A DNA stretch of 64,000 nucleotides, taken from Posidonia oceanica (taxonomy: Eukaryota; Streptophyta; Magnoliopsida; Alismatales; Posidoniaceae). The translations under genes were made by a program, and so were the position numbers. The notes under the pieces were generated by a model. That model was not told where the DNA came from, searched no databases, and was given only the letters and a program-made list of their open reading frames with translations. The stretch covers positions 8,122,001 through 8,186,000 of the forward strand of contig JAZBRS010000011.1 of assembly GCA_037176725.1 (NCBI GenBank), read 5' to 3'. This document shows, piece after piece, positions 1 to 12,240 of the stretch; position 1 is the stretch's first letter, and each line of letters begins with the position of its first letter.

Positions 1-168
1 CATCATCACCCTAGAATAGTCCTAGAGGGAAAGGTACACCAATCAGAGGAACTAAGGAAGGACTGGGCCGAAGAAAAGTGAAGTGAACCCAAGCCTATAG
101 CTGCAAGAGATGTAAAACTTCAGTCAATCATATCAAGAAGCATGCAAGGTCAATAACCAAATAAAAGG

Positions 169-714
169 TTAACTTACTTGAAGAAAAGGCAGGTTCTCGC
201 CTAACTGACTAGAACTACCATCAGAGAAGCGGAAGAGCATTGAAAACAGGTGAGCTAGGCTGGCTGCTCCCCATGTGTACTCTCCCACTTGATCTAAATC
301 AGCAAGCAAAGGCAAAAAGACAACGGATAACTTTGAGGTGGCGTGACTGAATAATACCTCCCTGAACAAAACAAGTAGAAAGGCCTGAAGCTACAGATCG
401 ACATCTACACCAGGCTCTGTCACTGTATCACGTGAGTCCTCAACCTAGTGAATCACCGAGGATATAACAAAAAGGTGTGGTCCGAACTTGACCACTCTAA
501 TCTCCACCAGCTCTCTCATCTTGGTGGTATTGTCGGACCGCATCAATCTAGTCACGGGCCGTCTAGTCACCCGTAGTCCCATCAAACGGACCATGTCCTC
601 CAAAGATAGTACAAAGTCACCGACCCTCATTACAATCGAGCTCGTATAGTGGTTGTAGCACTCTGCAATTGACTCCAGATACATAGTTCGAATCGGAAAT
701 TCCAGAATGGACAT
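169..714 (-). pseudogene. Plant mobile domain (PMD, aminotransferase-like) remnant
   Basis: Two minus-strand segments (714-445 and 369-178) together resemble the PMD family found in plant MAIN-like proteins and in transposon-carried copies. The first contains VGDFVLSLEDMVRLMGLRV, which matches the PMD pattern of a hydrophobic strand followed by (T/S)LEDV..LLGL. The second contains LPLLADLDQVGEYTWGAASLAHL, which matches the conserved Y-x-WG-x-A core. The two lie in different frames and are separated by a stop near 445, so either an intron or a frameshift intervenes. The second segment ends at CTTCAA|GTAAGT (GT at 177-176), a good 5' splice site, so it may be a spliced exon. The protein runs off the left edge and is not intact as seen. 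The family call is from recalled motifs; cellular versus transposon-borne copy cannot be decided here. Confidence 0.6.
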
Positions 715-2060
715 GAAATGCCCAATCCCATCTACCTGAGCAGCTCATGTTGAAAAGGTGCCATCATCTTGTAGCATCGAATAGCTTGCCCCCAATGGCA
801 GTGCAAAATCGCCAAAGCTTGACTCTAAAAAAGAAAGCAAATATGTTAGGTCAATTTTCAACAAGGAAAATAAAGCTAAATTAAGGAAAAATGGAGAAAT
901 TATTACCTGTCCCCTAGGCGCTAGTGTGGCCGCTGCAAACTTAGCATGAGACGTGTCCCTATGCGGTCTCGATATTTTTACCTTATCATGGGTATGTGAG
1001 CCTGTGTAAAGTTCAGAGGAGCACCAGCATCACCCTCTGCCTCTTGTCGAACAAAGTCAAGGATGTTTTTGTACTAGGCATCATCCTCAACAAGTGCAGC
1101 AACACCAGGCCCAACGCCAGCACCAGGGGTCTGTCTCCTCAGAGTCCTTGGTAGAAGGAACAAAATAGTCTGAGCTAGAACTCCCAAAGTCGCTGGTATC
1201 CCTAACCAGTGTCGTATCAGCGAACCTCAAAATTCTCGCCTCAACCAGCAAAGGGTCTTCCTCGACCATCTCCCCGCCAATCCAAGGTGCCTCTATCATC
1301 ACTGTGTCTACAGGCATCCCTGCTATCTCGACATCTGCTCGCACCATGGCCTCAACCACGGGAGACTCCACCACCACTGGCTCCTTCGCCGCTAGGGTCG
1401 GAGTTGGTTCCCGTATGCTGGACGTTGACGGCTAGTCACCCTGACGAGCCAACTTCTTTGGCCTTATGTAGGATTTTCCAAATCGCGGCATCAACTGTAG
1501 TGAACAAACAAGCATCAGTGACATACTCGGAGGAGAACAGAATCAAATGAGAAGAATACAAGCAAAGAATAGGAAGAAGGGGGCATACCTGCGCTACACC
1601 ATTGCTCCACCAACAGTCGTCGCACGACAAGGAGGAGAACGTCACCATTGCACCCCGTAACTATGCCCTAGCGCCCCCTCCATGAAGAACGTTCACCACC
1701 TCATGTCGGAGAAGATCAGAAGGTAGGGGAGAGGCCACCGTCATCGGAGAAGAAGGGAGGAAGAGTTGAGAGTAGGAGAAATGAGAAGGGCAGAGGGCCC
1801 ATGGCTTTAAATTGCCCGACACGTAAGACACATAATAAGCAACGTTCTATGTTAGACGCAAATACAAGCACATTTAACACTAGGGCAAACACAACCTCCA
1901 TGCATTAGACGAAGAAACATTAACGTCATATGTTGAATGCAAAACAATATGCGTCCAACAATCCAATTCAACAGGGTGTTTTTCTAACCTCTCTTTTACC
2001 TTGGTTTCCATGTTGATTATACATTAAAAAAATCCCTTGGAAAATAATAATAATAATAAT
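715..2060. other. Flank upstream of RT-A with no recognisable gene
   Basis: This is low-copy-looking sequence between the PMD remnant and the RT-A LTR. Short ORFs are present, for example minus 1377-1087, which is acidic and ends in a Cys/Trp-rich tail. None has a recognisable domain. An AAT microsatellite (2042-2060) abuts the RT-A LTR start. It may be the 5' part or intron of the PMD locus read on the minus strand, but nothing proves that. Confidence 0.4.
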
Positions 2061-5000
2061 TGTAGACACCCCATTTTGACGCCCAGTCGGCGAGTTTTCT
2101 GCTTGGATCATGGCGTGGTGGTGTGAATGCCCGATCCCGCGGATCCGGACCAGCAGGAGGTCCGAACGAGAAGAGGAACTTCATGGATAGCGATGCGAAG
2201 AAGGAAAGCAAAAGATAAGATAAAACAACGTCGCCACCTAGTCTATTATTAGGAAGACGAGGAAAACCAAGGAAAGCATAGAAAACAAGCAGATGAATGC
2301 AATGCTATGCAAAATGTATGACTCGTGCTAAGGACGAGGGCTAAATGGTCATTGCGGGTCCAAAGAAAGGGTAAGGACTCCTGTTACGTGCGGGGAAGGT
2401 GTTAGGCACCCCCGACACGCCCGAGGAATCGATCTTTCTTGGCTATTCTCGCTCGCATTTACAGGATGTCGGCAATGATTGCCTAACTGCACATCCAAGG
2501 GACGAGGAATGCTGTGCCATGCTATGCTTGCTAAAATGCATGCCTGAATGCCTAAATGCCATGTATGTTGTGATTACATGCCTAAATGTATACTCTAAGT
2601 GCTATGATGCATGATAAAAAGTAAACGTGCAGCCTATGTGCTCAGCAGCGCTGCCTGCGTTCCGAACGGGGCGAACCCTAGTTCGTGAGAACTCCAGGTA
2701 GTAAGCATCACTGTCCTAATGCAAATGCAGGCGATAAAACAAAACGTCGATAAAACCACACAATGCAGTACGACATGCAAGGGGGAAAGGAAACAAGGGT
2801 AGAAAAGCCAAGTAAAACCACACGATGCAAGTGTAAAACAAGCAAAGGGGAAGGAAAACAAGGGTGGAAAACCATAATCTACATGCTCGATAAAACAGGG
2901 TGCGAAAACAAGGCATGCAGTGTAGGTGACAGGCAATAAGTGATATGCAGTGATTCAGATGGACTTATCTTGAAGATCTGAGGCTTGATCTGAGATAACT
3001 TTGGTTAGAATGAAAAATCATTCAACTAGAAAGACCTAGATAGTTAGATTGTGAAGATCCAACAGTCCGATCAAAAGTTATTCAGGTTTCAAGTCAGATG
3101 GCTCAAGGGCCAGAAAAAGTGATCTAAGTGGGGGCCTAGGTGCAAATTACTCCTATGTGTGTGCAATGCAGGGTGTCCTACATGCAATGAGGCTAACAAT
3201 GCTCAAACAAGTGCAAGAGTGCAGTATGCAATGATATGAAGATGCAATGCAAGCAAAATGCAAAGGTAAGGACCTAAATGCAATTAAGGGAAACTACAGG
3301 GGCCTACATGCAAAATATAGCAAAATGCAATGCTACAGAATAAATGCATGCAAAAATGTAGATGCAGTAGAGTATAGGGCTAGCAGGGGCCAAATGCAGC
3401 ATTAAGTAAAAGACAGGCATACAATAATGCAATAAAATGACCTACATGTAGTTTTGAAAACATGTGGGACTTAAATGCAATGCAAAAGTATCAGACAAGC
3501 AGACAACAGTGGATTTTAGGACTAACATGCAATTAGACTTAACAATTGAATTTAAGATGCAAGGCAGGATGCAAGCATAAAGAAACTAGGCATAAGGACC
3601 TAGATCAAGGTTCAGAATGCAAAGCTAAACAGGCATGCAAACAGGCAACAGTTTAAAAACATGGACTGAAATGCAATTTGTAAAATTGTTGGGCATTTAA
3701 ACCAATGCAATATGATTAAAATTGCAATTTAAATGATGCATGTATGCAAATAGGACTTAAATGCAATAATAACAAGTCTCTGGACTTTATTGCAATGTAA
3801 TAAAGTTTAAACTTGCATTTAAATGGCAGTTGGAAGCAAACTGGACCCAAATGCAATAATGTAAACTTGCTGGACTTTATTACAATGTAATAAGGTTTAA
3901 AAGTCACATTTAAATCACAATTCAAAGTAAATTGGACTCAAATGTAATAATTGAAACTTGTTGGACTTTATTGCAATGTAATAAAGTTTTAAATTCACAT
4001 TTAAATCACAGTTTAAAGTAAACAGGACCTAAATGTAAAAATCAAAACATGCAGGACTTTATTACAATGTAATAAGGTTTAAAATCACATTTAAATCAAA
4101 ATAAACATGTGATAGGACCTAAATGCAATTAATTAAACATGTAGTACTTTACTTCAATGCAGTATAGTTTAAATCATGAATTAAATGATTTATAAACCGA
4201 AACTGGACTGAAATGTAAACAAAATAAACTTAAGGGCTTTATTTCAATTTCAAACCGAAACTTAATAAAACATTATAAACTTAATCGCTACAGTAGCTAC
4301 AGTGCACCCGACACCTGCAGCACTACGTCGAGGAAGGTGGAGGCGCAAACGGCGGTCCGGCGGGCGGCTAGCTGAGCTGAGGGCCCAGGGAGCTGGAGGC
4401 GATGCGCAGGAGTGCTCCGAAGGTGTCGACGGCACGAGACAGTGGCAGAGCTACTCGGTCGACGCCGATGAGCTACTACAGAGGGTGCCAGAGGTGGAGC
4501 GGGAGCTGGGGACTGCTGTGGTGCTCAGGAGGCACGGGGCTGAGCTGCTGGAGTCCAGATGCAGCTCGGGGTGCAGTCGGCCGGAGCAGAGCTGGCTGGA
4601 GTGCGACGGAGGGTGTTTGCTGTGGGCTACCGGTGCTGGAGACGAAGGGTGACCACGGCGGAGCCCAAAAACCAGACTAACGACCCAAACTTAAAACTAA
4701 TTATCTAGAAAGCAAGGTGGGCATGCAAGGAGGTTAGGGAGAGGGACCGTTACCTGCGTGGGAGGCTGAGGAGTGCTACCGGTCTGCGGTTGTTCGGGCA
4801 GAGGTTGTAGCGGCACGTGGGGTCCTGGGAAGTTGCTGGTGCGAACTGGAGAAGCTACTGGTGATCTGAGGAAGCTTCTGGGCCGACCAGAAGTTGAATA
4901 GGCCGCACGAAACATGAGTTGGGATTTTAGGTCAATTCTGAATTTTTCCCTCTCTCCTCAACTACGCTTCTCTCTCAGGCTTGTGGATCTCTCTCAAGTG

Positions 5001-5399
5001 GTCATGGTGATCTTGGGAGGGTGGAGAGGAGTTGGCTGGGTGTGCGGAAGGTAGGTTATGGTGAATTTTGCAGAGGTCTGTGGTGGAGGAAGGAGAGGAA
5101 AATGGGTTCTGGCAGTTCTTCTGTGTGTGTGTGTGTTCTTGAGAGAGTGAATTGCCCCCCTTCCATTGTGGATGAGGAGGTGGTTTTGTTGCTGTCCAAA
5201 GGTCACAGAGGATGGCAGGAGGAGGTGTGGGTTGTGGCGTGAAGGCAGTGAATTGGCAGCTGTTGTGTGAGTGGGAAATGAGGGGAGTTAGTGTTGAATG
5301 GATGGGTAGTAAGTGGGGAAGAGGTGGAGTGTGGAAGGCTGTGTTTTGGTGGCGTGAAGGCTGTGAATTGGGTGTAGCTGCTGTGCTTTTTACAACAGG

Positions 5400-5780
5400 A
5401 GAAGGGAAAAAGAAGAAGTAAAGAAGAGGAGAGGTCGGGCCTGCAGGTGGGGAAAAAAGAAAGAAAAAAAGAAAGAAGAGGAAGGCTGTGGAGTGGACTG
5501 GGCCGGATGAAGAAAAGAAATAAAAGAAAAGAGAAAGGAAGGGAGAAGAGTGTTGGGCTGGGCTGGCTTGGGGGAAAAAAGGAAAGAAAAAAGAAAAGAG
5601 AGGAAGACTGTGGAGTGGGCTGGGCCGGATGAAATAAAAAGAAAAAATTAAAGAAAAGGAAAGGAAGGGGGAAATGTGCTGGTGGGCCGGGCTTGAGAAA
5701 TAAAGGAAGAAAGGAGAAAAGAGAAAAAAGAAGAAGAAGGAGAAGAAGAAGAAAAAAGAGAAAGAGGTTAGTGGGCTTAG
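5400..5780. repeat. Purine-rich low-complexity tract with partial duplications
   Basis: This is a nearly continuous G/A run inside S1, broken by repeated words such as 'gtgggctgggccggatgaa' that recur about every 110-120 bp. The pattern suggests tandem duplication of a purine-rich unit. Lysine/arginine/glutamate-rich ORFs over it are composition artefacts. Confidence 0.6.
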
Positions 5781-5795
5781 GCTTGGGCTTGTGTG

Positions 5796-5990
5796 AACCT
5801 AGGGTTTTCTTCTAGGGTTTAGTGAGGGGTTTAACCTAGGGGATTTCTAGGGTTTTGATGGGAGATTCCTAGGGTTTTCTAGGGTTTTCTATGTGAATCC
5901 TAGGGTTTTAAACTAGGGTTTTGTGAGGGTTTAAATGGGTTGAAAATTGTGGGTTTTCTAGTGATTTGGGCTAGGGTTTTTGTGTGGATT
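5796..5990 (-). promoter_or_regulatory. Telobox-like cluster (AAACCCTA) in U3 of S1
   Basis: Eight copies of TAGGGTTT (AAACCCTA on the LTR sense strand) occur in about 200 bp next to the LTR start. The AAACCCTA telobox is a known plant promoter motif bound by telomere-repeat-binding factors. Comparable clusters occur in the U3 of RT-C and S3. A role in these LTRs is inference. Confidence 0.5.
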
Positions 5991-8334
5991 TCTAGGTTTT
6001 GTGTGACGTTTTCCTAGGTTTTGATTCCACCAGAGAGAGAGCCATTAGCACAAAAATCGAAAAAATGGGGTGTCTACAGGCGGACCCCACCTTTTTTTCA
6101 CCCAAACTCACCCAAAACCCTAGCACCACTAGTCTTCATAGCCCAAAGCCCATCGATGGTCCGAAAGGCGAGGAAACGGGCTTGGATTTCACTGCAAAAG
6201 CTCTGTACAGTTGCAGCGCGTTTTCTATGCACGTGTTTGCCGCACATTTTGAATGTGCGTATGCCCTATGTCAGTTGCTGTTGTAGGCCAACCAAGCTCG
6301 CCTCGCCTGTGGACAAACTGACCTCCCCTCGGACTTCGACGCACCCCGTGTGCACCTGGGTCACCAGGCTTGGGTTCGGACCCATCTCCACCTCCGACTC
6401 CACCCTTGTGTGCCCTTGGTCGCCTGCACAAGTCAGCCCGCTCGCGTGCACCTGGGGAACTGTTCCGATCGCCTTTGGCACTCGATAGTCGACTTTTAGC
6501 TCCCCAACAGTGACTCGACCTTACCCTGCCACCCTGCCACCTCCTGCCCTCGCTCCCATGCACGCCACTACCTACCCAGCCTGTGTTTGCTAGGACAAAA
6601 ACCCCCTCCTCAACTGTTTGTAACCAGCTCTTTCACTCTTGCACACCCCGGCCATTTTTCCCCGAGAGAGCACCCACTAGAGCACATGTGGCGAGCACCC
6701 CTAAGTCTCCCTTGCATCCCAGAGCCCCTGCCCTCACATCCCGGAGCTCGACACCACAGCCCAAACCTCGCCCGAGCACCTCCACAGCTGCCACTCCACG
6801 AGCCACAACCCAACAACGACCAGCGAACCACCGGCTCGAGCCCACGCGTGGCCTGGCCTCTTCCGAGCAACCTTGAGCATCCCAGGGAACCCACGCACGC
6901 TCCAACAAGCCTCCCCAAGCTTCCAAGCACCCTCGCAGCCGCCTTGCTCCACCGCCGAACCCAACTCCGGCCGTCGTCGAACCAGCGCATCCCACGGCTA
7001 CCAGACGTAGAGACATCCTTCCCTGAGCACCGAGAAGAATCCTCAGGCACCCTCGAGCATCAGCAAATGCCCCAGCATCGCCCCCATGCAGCCGTGAGCC
7101 ACTGCAGCCCTGCCAAGCTTCCGCCGAACCCATCTCCGGTCGACAACACAGTTCACCACCGGTCGACCGCAATAGGCCACACTACTGCTCCACCAACCTC
7201 CAGGAAGCGTCCTGCATGACCTCTAGACGTCCATGAAGGCAATTCATCCCTGCCTAGCCAATGCTGCCGCTTCCTGCGTCACCACAGCCCCGGCCGTCTC
7301 CACCACCGACGTCCCACGTTGGGAGGCACAACCGTGCCCCTGCACAGGTGAGTAGTGCTTCCTCCTCCTTCCTCGGACCTTCCTCGACCTCCCTCGATCC
7401 TCTCCATGCGCCGAGGTAGCGTCCCGCGGCTTGCCGACCTTCCCCAAGACCGGCGGACGCATGCGTTGTCGGCAAAGAGAGGCAGAGGTGGGGAGAGGGA
7501 TCCAGACATCCATTTCTTGTTTTTAATACAGATTTTCATTCTTTGTTATTCCATCTAGGTCTGTGCATGTTTATTTGCATGTTTCATGATCACCTGCATA
7601 GCAAAATCGGACGCCAAAGTTCGCTGTTTGGACTGTCAAACCGACAACACGATTTACCTGCACGGTTTTGGCAATCCAGGTCGAGTTTCGAGCCAAGATT
7701 CTGCACCCCCCACATGCCCATTTTCCAAACTAATTGCATGATTTTGTTCCTAGATGTATCCTCTAGCATTCCTTGGCATTAGTTGCATTTTTTGCATCGT
7801 TTGCATAGCATTTCCATAGTGATGAAGTTCGCTGTCTGAACTGACAGACTGGTGCGTGTATTACCTGCGCGTTTTGTCAGTATTCAGACCAGCCAGAATA
7901 GAGTTCTTTCCTTTGATCCGAACATGGTTTTTCGCATCTAGCTAGTTGTTGTGCATGCCCTTGCATCCATGCATGTTGCCCGACCCTTGTTTCTCACTTT
8001 CACACCTTGCGTCACCCATTTTCCCGTGGTTTTCCGCCTCGGACTTGGCTTTCCTCGCACATCGCTTCTCACCTGCATTACATTTGGGCAATGATGTTTA
8101 TTGTCATGAGTCCTTCAGAACCGAGGTACGCCCAGTTCAGGACACTGGCAGCGCAGTAGAACACATAGATCACCTGTTTTGTTTTCCATCTTGCACCATG
8201 GCATCTTAAGCATACATTAAGCATGTATTCAATAGCATTTAAGCATGCATTAGGCATTCATTAAGGCATAGCATTATTGCCCTCGGGCGTATATTAATCG
8301 GCATTAAGCTACCGACATTCCGCATATGCGAGCG

Positions 8335-8545
8335 AAAAGCCTAGAAAGACCGCTTCTCAGGCGCATGGGGGTGCTTAACCCCTTCCCCAAGCGTAACTGG
8401 AGTCCTTACCCTTTCTCTGGACCGTAGTGACCATTTTGCCCTTATCCATTGGCACGAGTCATGCATTTAGCACGCATTTGCATGTTTTTTCATGCTTTCT
8501 TTGGTTTTCCTCGTCTTTCAGCTTAATAGACTAGGTGGCGACTTT
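8335..8545 (+). other. Conserved U5 blocks of the RT-A LTR
   Basis: Two blocks are shared with the other LTRs in the window. The first is GCCTAGAAAGACCG followed by a G-run, loop and C-run able to form a hairpin (8367-8388), then CGTAAC..GGAGTCCTTACCC. The second is AATAGACTAGGTGGCGAC (8526-8543), which repeats the first seven bases of this element's own PBS about 150 bp upstream of it. Confidence 0.55.
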
Positions 8546-8693
8546 TTTTGCTTTATCTTTGCTTTTTTCAGTGTTTTCTCAGTGTTTTCGAGTCAAGCAT
8601 TCCTTCCTCGGATCCACCCGTCGATCATCCATGACCCTCTCTTTTCACCCGTGTTGGTCATCCGGCATTGCAGCACGATGGTCATAAGGACAG

Positions 8694-8711
8694 TGGCGAC
8701 TCCGTTGGGGA
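8694..8711 (+). other. Primer-binding site of RT-A
   Basis: TGGCGACTCCGTTGGGGA starts two bases after the LTR end (..ACA, spacer G). It begins with TGG, complementary to a tRNA CCA end. The same 18-mer with few changes follows the LTRs of RT-B and RT-C. A tRNA-Arg primer is what I recall for Ogre-type elements; the tRNA itself could not be checked. Confidence 0.75.
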
Positions 8712-9783
8712 TGCAAGACTCCGGTTTTTTACATTGGCTTTTCGTTTGCATTGATTTTGCACTTTTGCTTGCCTTTATGCTTATGCATACTTTAATTCTT
8801 GCTTAATGCCATGCTTACATGCTTTTGAGAGGTGAATGTTTTGTTTTACACAATTGCTATGCCACTACACATGCACATGCCCTGTATACTTGCCTTTCGA
8901 TGTGATGAATGTTTCCTTTCACCATCATGCACACAACACTTGCACATGCCATGCACATGCTTTATGCCTTGATGTATGTTGCTTGCATGCCATGACTTGG
9001 TGTCTCTTTCCCCTTTTGTGCATGCCATGCTTAGGAAAATTAGAGACATACTTGCTTCCCTTTGGTTTAATTTAAAAGCAACAAATGAAGCCAAACAATA
9101 AAACTTAAGCACAACTAGAGCCAAAATTTGCAATTCTCCCCTTTGGCTAAATAAAATGCAATTAAAAAGCACTAAAGCATCCTTGCATGATTGAGCATCT
9201 TAGAAAGCATGCATCTTCTCCTCTCTAAGTCCACCTACTAGTTTGAGAAGGATAGTCCCGGTCTCTTACTCCATTGCTTTGGCATGGGACGAGTTGGTCG
9301 GCCTGTCCCCCTTATCTAGGGTCGTGTCGGTGTTAGTAAATGGTACAATCCATGCTTTGGTAGGGTCGAGGCTCCTAACGCACCACTCGTTACTACCTGA
9401 GCTTTGGCCAGGATTTAGATGGGAACCTGCTTTCTAACTTGAGTCGATAAACCCATACCCCTGTGAGCTTGTCTGAGTACACAGCCTACTCAGGACATAC
9501 ATGGTGAGAGAGCACATGATAGGACATTCATCTGCATGTATGCTATTAATATCCCCATAACTACTTGCATTGCATCTTCTGTCTAGGTCCTAACCTGATT
9601 TGCTTTGCCTGTCCACAGGTAGGTGCGAGGTCCTCAGCCGGAGCTCGAGTGTCTCTATCCCAGGCAGCTCCCCGTGGTCCCCCTCTCTTTCCGGGCTATT
9701 CATCGCCTTCGACGATAACTCGTCCTAGGACTCATGTGTCTCCTTTTCGCCGCAGCATTATCCTTACCCGCTCGCGGTCAGCC
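8712..9783 (+). other. Untranslated leader of RT-A with pre-gag splice acceptor
   Basis: This leader of about 1.1 kb has no convincing ORF. The block 9240-9520 (GAAGGATAGTCCCGGTCTC.., ..CTACCTGAGCTTTGG) is clearly homologous to the RT-C leader (38260-37920, minus). It is pyrimidine-rich and ends in CCTGTCCACAG (AG at 9617-9618), a good 3' splice site, 165 bp before the first in-frame gag ATG. Confidence 0.55.
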
Positions 9784-12240
9784 ATGGCCCGGCATGCCAG
9801 CGAGCCTCTGCCTTCTGTTGCCTTAGAGGAGATACCGATCTCGGTTTCTCCTACTTCTACAGCTTCCCCTTCACTCCATGCATTCCGTTTCAGGGTGTAC
9901 GACGATCCTTTGCTTACTCCAGGACGATCGCGGGTCATAGTCGGTTCGGAGTCCGTCACCGACTTTGTCGCGGTGACCACCACTCGAGCTCTGGATACCC
10001 TGCCTCTCGCCCCTTCCTTGAGCTTTCCTGTTTCAGGAATTCAGCCAGCTACGGCTACTTCTTCTGTAGGGTCTATCCCTCTCGGCTCTTTTGCACTCGT
10101 GCCCTCTTTAGTGGCCATTCCCTTGCATCCCGGCTCGTCAGTCGATGAGCCCTCTGCCATGCAAGCACAGCATCTAATGGCTATGGCCCATAGGTTGCGA
10201 GGCATGGCTCTTTCCTTTGGTCCTGCTTCTTCGCTCCCTCCTCTTCTGACCCCTGAGGTTCCGGTGCAGCCCCCCTTGGCTTTGCAGGCTCACCCCACTG
10301 CACTTCCACCCTTGCCATTGCCCCAGCTCCTCACAGCTTCGGCGATGGGGGCACCTTATCTGCCTCCTGCACTTACATAGCACTATGCACGGCATGCAAC
10401 TCCCTCACCTGGTGGCCAATCCCCTGGATTGGCAGGAGCGCAGCATCCCTTGAGCCTGTTGCTCGAGACCGTACCGGTGCAATAGTTGTTGCTCCCACAC
10501 ACTGCACAATACACTACACAGCATGCTATTTACTCATCCCCTATGCATCAACAGATTCAGGCTCCAGCATGCATGTCACCATGCTCTGCACCCTCGTACG
10601 GGTATGTTGGCCCTCACGCCTCAACATCAGGGGACGTGATGGTGGATCCGGAGGAGCGCATTCGCGCAACCCACACAGCATACATGGCACCTGCCTTAGT
10701 TGCACTGCTCTCATCTGCAGTGACCTCAGATGCCCTCATTGCCAAGGTCGGCAATCTAGAGAGAGCACTTCGTCAGGTGCAAGGCCAGAACCGCCAGTCC
10801 TACCAATTCTGGGACCTCTACTACTTTCCAGAGGCGACACTCCCAGCGATCTTCCACATCCTGAAATTCGACAAATACAATGGTAGAGGCTGCCCAATCT
10901 CCCACCTGAAGGCATACTGTAGCGAGCTTGTCCAGCTTCAGGCTGATGACAGACTGCTGATACGTTTGTTCCAGAAGAGTCTGACGGGGCTCGCACTCAA
11001 GTGGTTCACATCCCTTGACATGGCCACCATCAAGACTTGGGACGACCTTTCCCAGGCATTCCTGGAGCAATATTCCTTCAACCTTGACTTGATCCCTAAG
11101 TGTGAGGATCTCGTCGCAACTCAGCAGAAGCCCCATGAACCATTTGGGGAGTACATCGGTTGCTGGTGCACCTTGGCCTCCCAGGTCCAAGATAGACCCT
11201 CAGACGAGGAGTCTATTGAGATTATCATCAAGGGAGTGTAGCTAGCGACTGGGGCTCTACTCTGCCTGCAATCCATCACTAGCTTTGCATCGCTGACCCG
11301 GGCTGGCGCTCGCGTGGAAAGCTCGCTCTGGAGTGGAAACTTCCCCGTACTCTCTGCATTCGCAAAGCAAGCTACCGCCTCCAATAATAGCAACAACAGT
11401 AGCAGCAACAAAGGCAACAGTGACTTCGACATTAGCTACTACAAGAAGCCTTTCGTCGCCTGCATCGACTCTCCAACAAAGCCTGCCCTCGCTGAGAGCC
11501 AGCCTGGCTCACCTTAGCTTGCATCTGCACATAGCCTTGCACATACTACACAGAGCACCACCACCGTTGAGCCAGTGCTTCACGTCACACCAACTCGGCA
11601 AGGACGACAATTAGGTCAAAGACGGTCCCGTCGCAAGGAAAGCAAGTTCACTCCACTAGCTGAATCGCTAAGCACCATCTTGCCCAAGGTTGCGTCACTC
11701 CTTGAGCTTCCAGAGTTTTGTCCATCATCGGATCCCCTTTCGCAGTGGTACAGGACGAACCTGTTTTGCAAGTTCCATCGAGTCGGTGGACACTCGACGA
11801 ACAAATGCTTTACCCTCTGGAATGTGGTCCTGGATTTGATTGATAATGGGGCCATTGTCATCAACACCCAGGAGGCAGCGCACACACCTGCACTAGCACA
11901 TCCTAGCATAGCTAGCCTTTCCTCGCCTGAGCCTGCAAGCTCCAAGGACCTTGGGACCTCAGGGGTTTACCTCCTTGCGCCTGTCCTTGTTGATTCCAGC
12001 TCTTCCTCGGTGGATCTTTCCAATCGCATCGATATCACCTTCCCTCCCTTTGTTTCCTAGCTTTGCTCGCGGGGTGCCCGGCCTAGAGTTTGCCTGTCTA
12101 CCGAGCACTGGCCTGAATCTGCAAGTGCAACACCCTGGATCCCAACAAGAGGCTTAGTTCAGCAGCATCACAGGCAATAGCAGTCTCAACGACCACAACA
12201 GCACTGCCAGAGCAATCAACAATAGCAAGCAGCTGACAGT
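9784..12240 (+). pseudogene. gag: RT-A gag, one frame broken only by TAG codons
   Basis: Gag is the structural protein that packages element RNA. A single frame runs from ATG 9784 (MARHASEPLP..), whose counterpart start is also present in RT-C, to about 12240. It holds a Pro/Ala/Ser-rich N-terminal part, then the retrotransposon gag domain (10800-11240: KFDKYNGRGCPISHLKAY, QKSLTGLALKWF, WDDLSQAFLEQYSFN). A CCHC-like knuckle, CKFHRVGGHSTNKC, lies at about 11767-11808, followed by DLIDNG. Seven in-frame stops are present (10378, 10483, 11239, 11515, 12058, 12178, 12223) and every one is TAG. No indel was found. Where the RT-C gag aligns, the codon at 10378 corresponds to Q. CAG-to-TAG decay is therefore the simplest reading. 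No protease or pol follows. Confidence 0.8.

Larger units (their letters stand above)
2094..6078 (-). mobile_element. S1: solo LTR inserted head-to-head in the RT-A LTR
   Basis: Read on the minus strand the segment starts TGTAGACACCCCATTTT at 6078 and continues with telobox cluster, purine-rich tract, GC-rich island, an AT-rich region with recurring 'aaatgcaat' words, R-like block and U5 block. That is the same order as the other long LTRs here. Its length (about 3985 bp) is close to the reconstructed RT-B LTR (about 3.95 kb). The left edge is uncertain: GGCGA (2089-2093) and GGCGG (6079-6083) are a possible decayed TSD, but the expected terminal TG is not intact. No PBS, gag or second LTR accompanies it. 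Confidence 0.65.
2061..8692 (+). repeat. 5' LTR of RT-A (interrupted by S1)
   Basis: The LTR starts TGTAGACACC (2061) and ends ...AAGGACA at 8692, one base before the PBS. Without S1 (about 2094-6078) it is about 2.6 kb. Order on the plus strand: U3 start; GC-rich stretch 6290-7500; AT-richer region 7510-8090; an R/U5-like block (8090-8180) shared with the other LTRs; a conserved U5 hairpin (8367); the block AATAGACTAGGTGGCGAC (8526-8543); end. CAG|GTGAGT at 7345-7353 is a consensus 5' splice site. Proline-rich ORFs in the GC-rich part (for example 6587-7219) overlap open frames on the other strand and are not called genes. Confidence 0.75.

Noticed and set aside
2061..6078. An element with inverted ends (TGTAGACACCCCATTTT .. 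AAAATGGGGTGTCTACA) that looks like a TIR DNA transposon
   Set aside because: The interior holds LTR-type R and U5 blocks on the minus strand, and the 2061 end matches the RT-A 3' LTR start at 63976. Two LTR starts lie head to head.
6587..7219. Proline-rich ORF of 210 codons in the RT-A 5' LTR
   Set aside because: GC-rich LTR sequence with long open frames on both strands; no domain or start context.
9784..12240. Programmed amber readthrough or stop reassignment in RT-A gag
   Set aside because: Seven TAGs in one gag, one of them aligned to Q in RT-C gag, and the same bias in RT-C pol fit CAG-to-TAG decay better. Not fully excluded without intact relatives.
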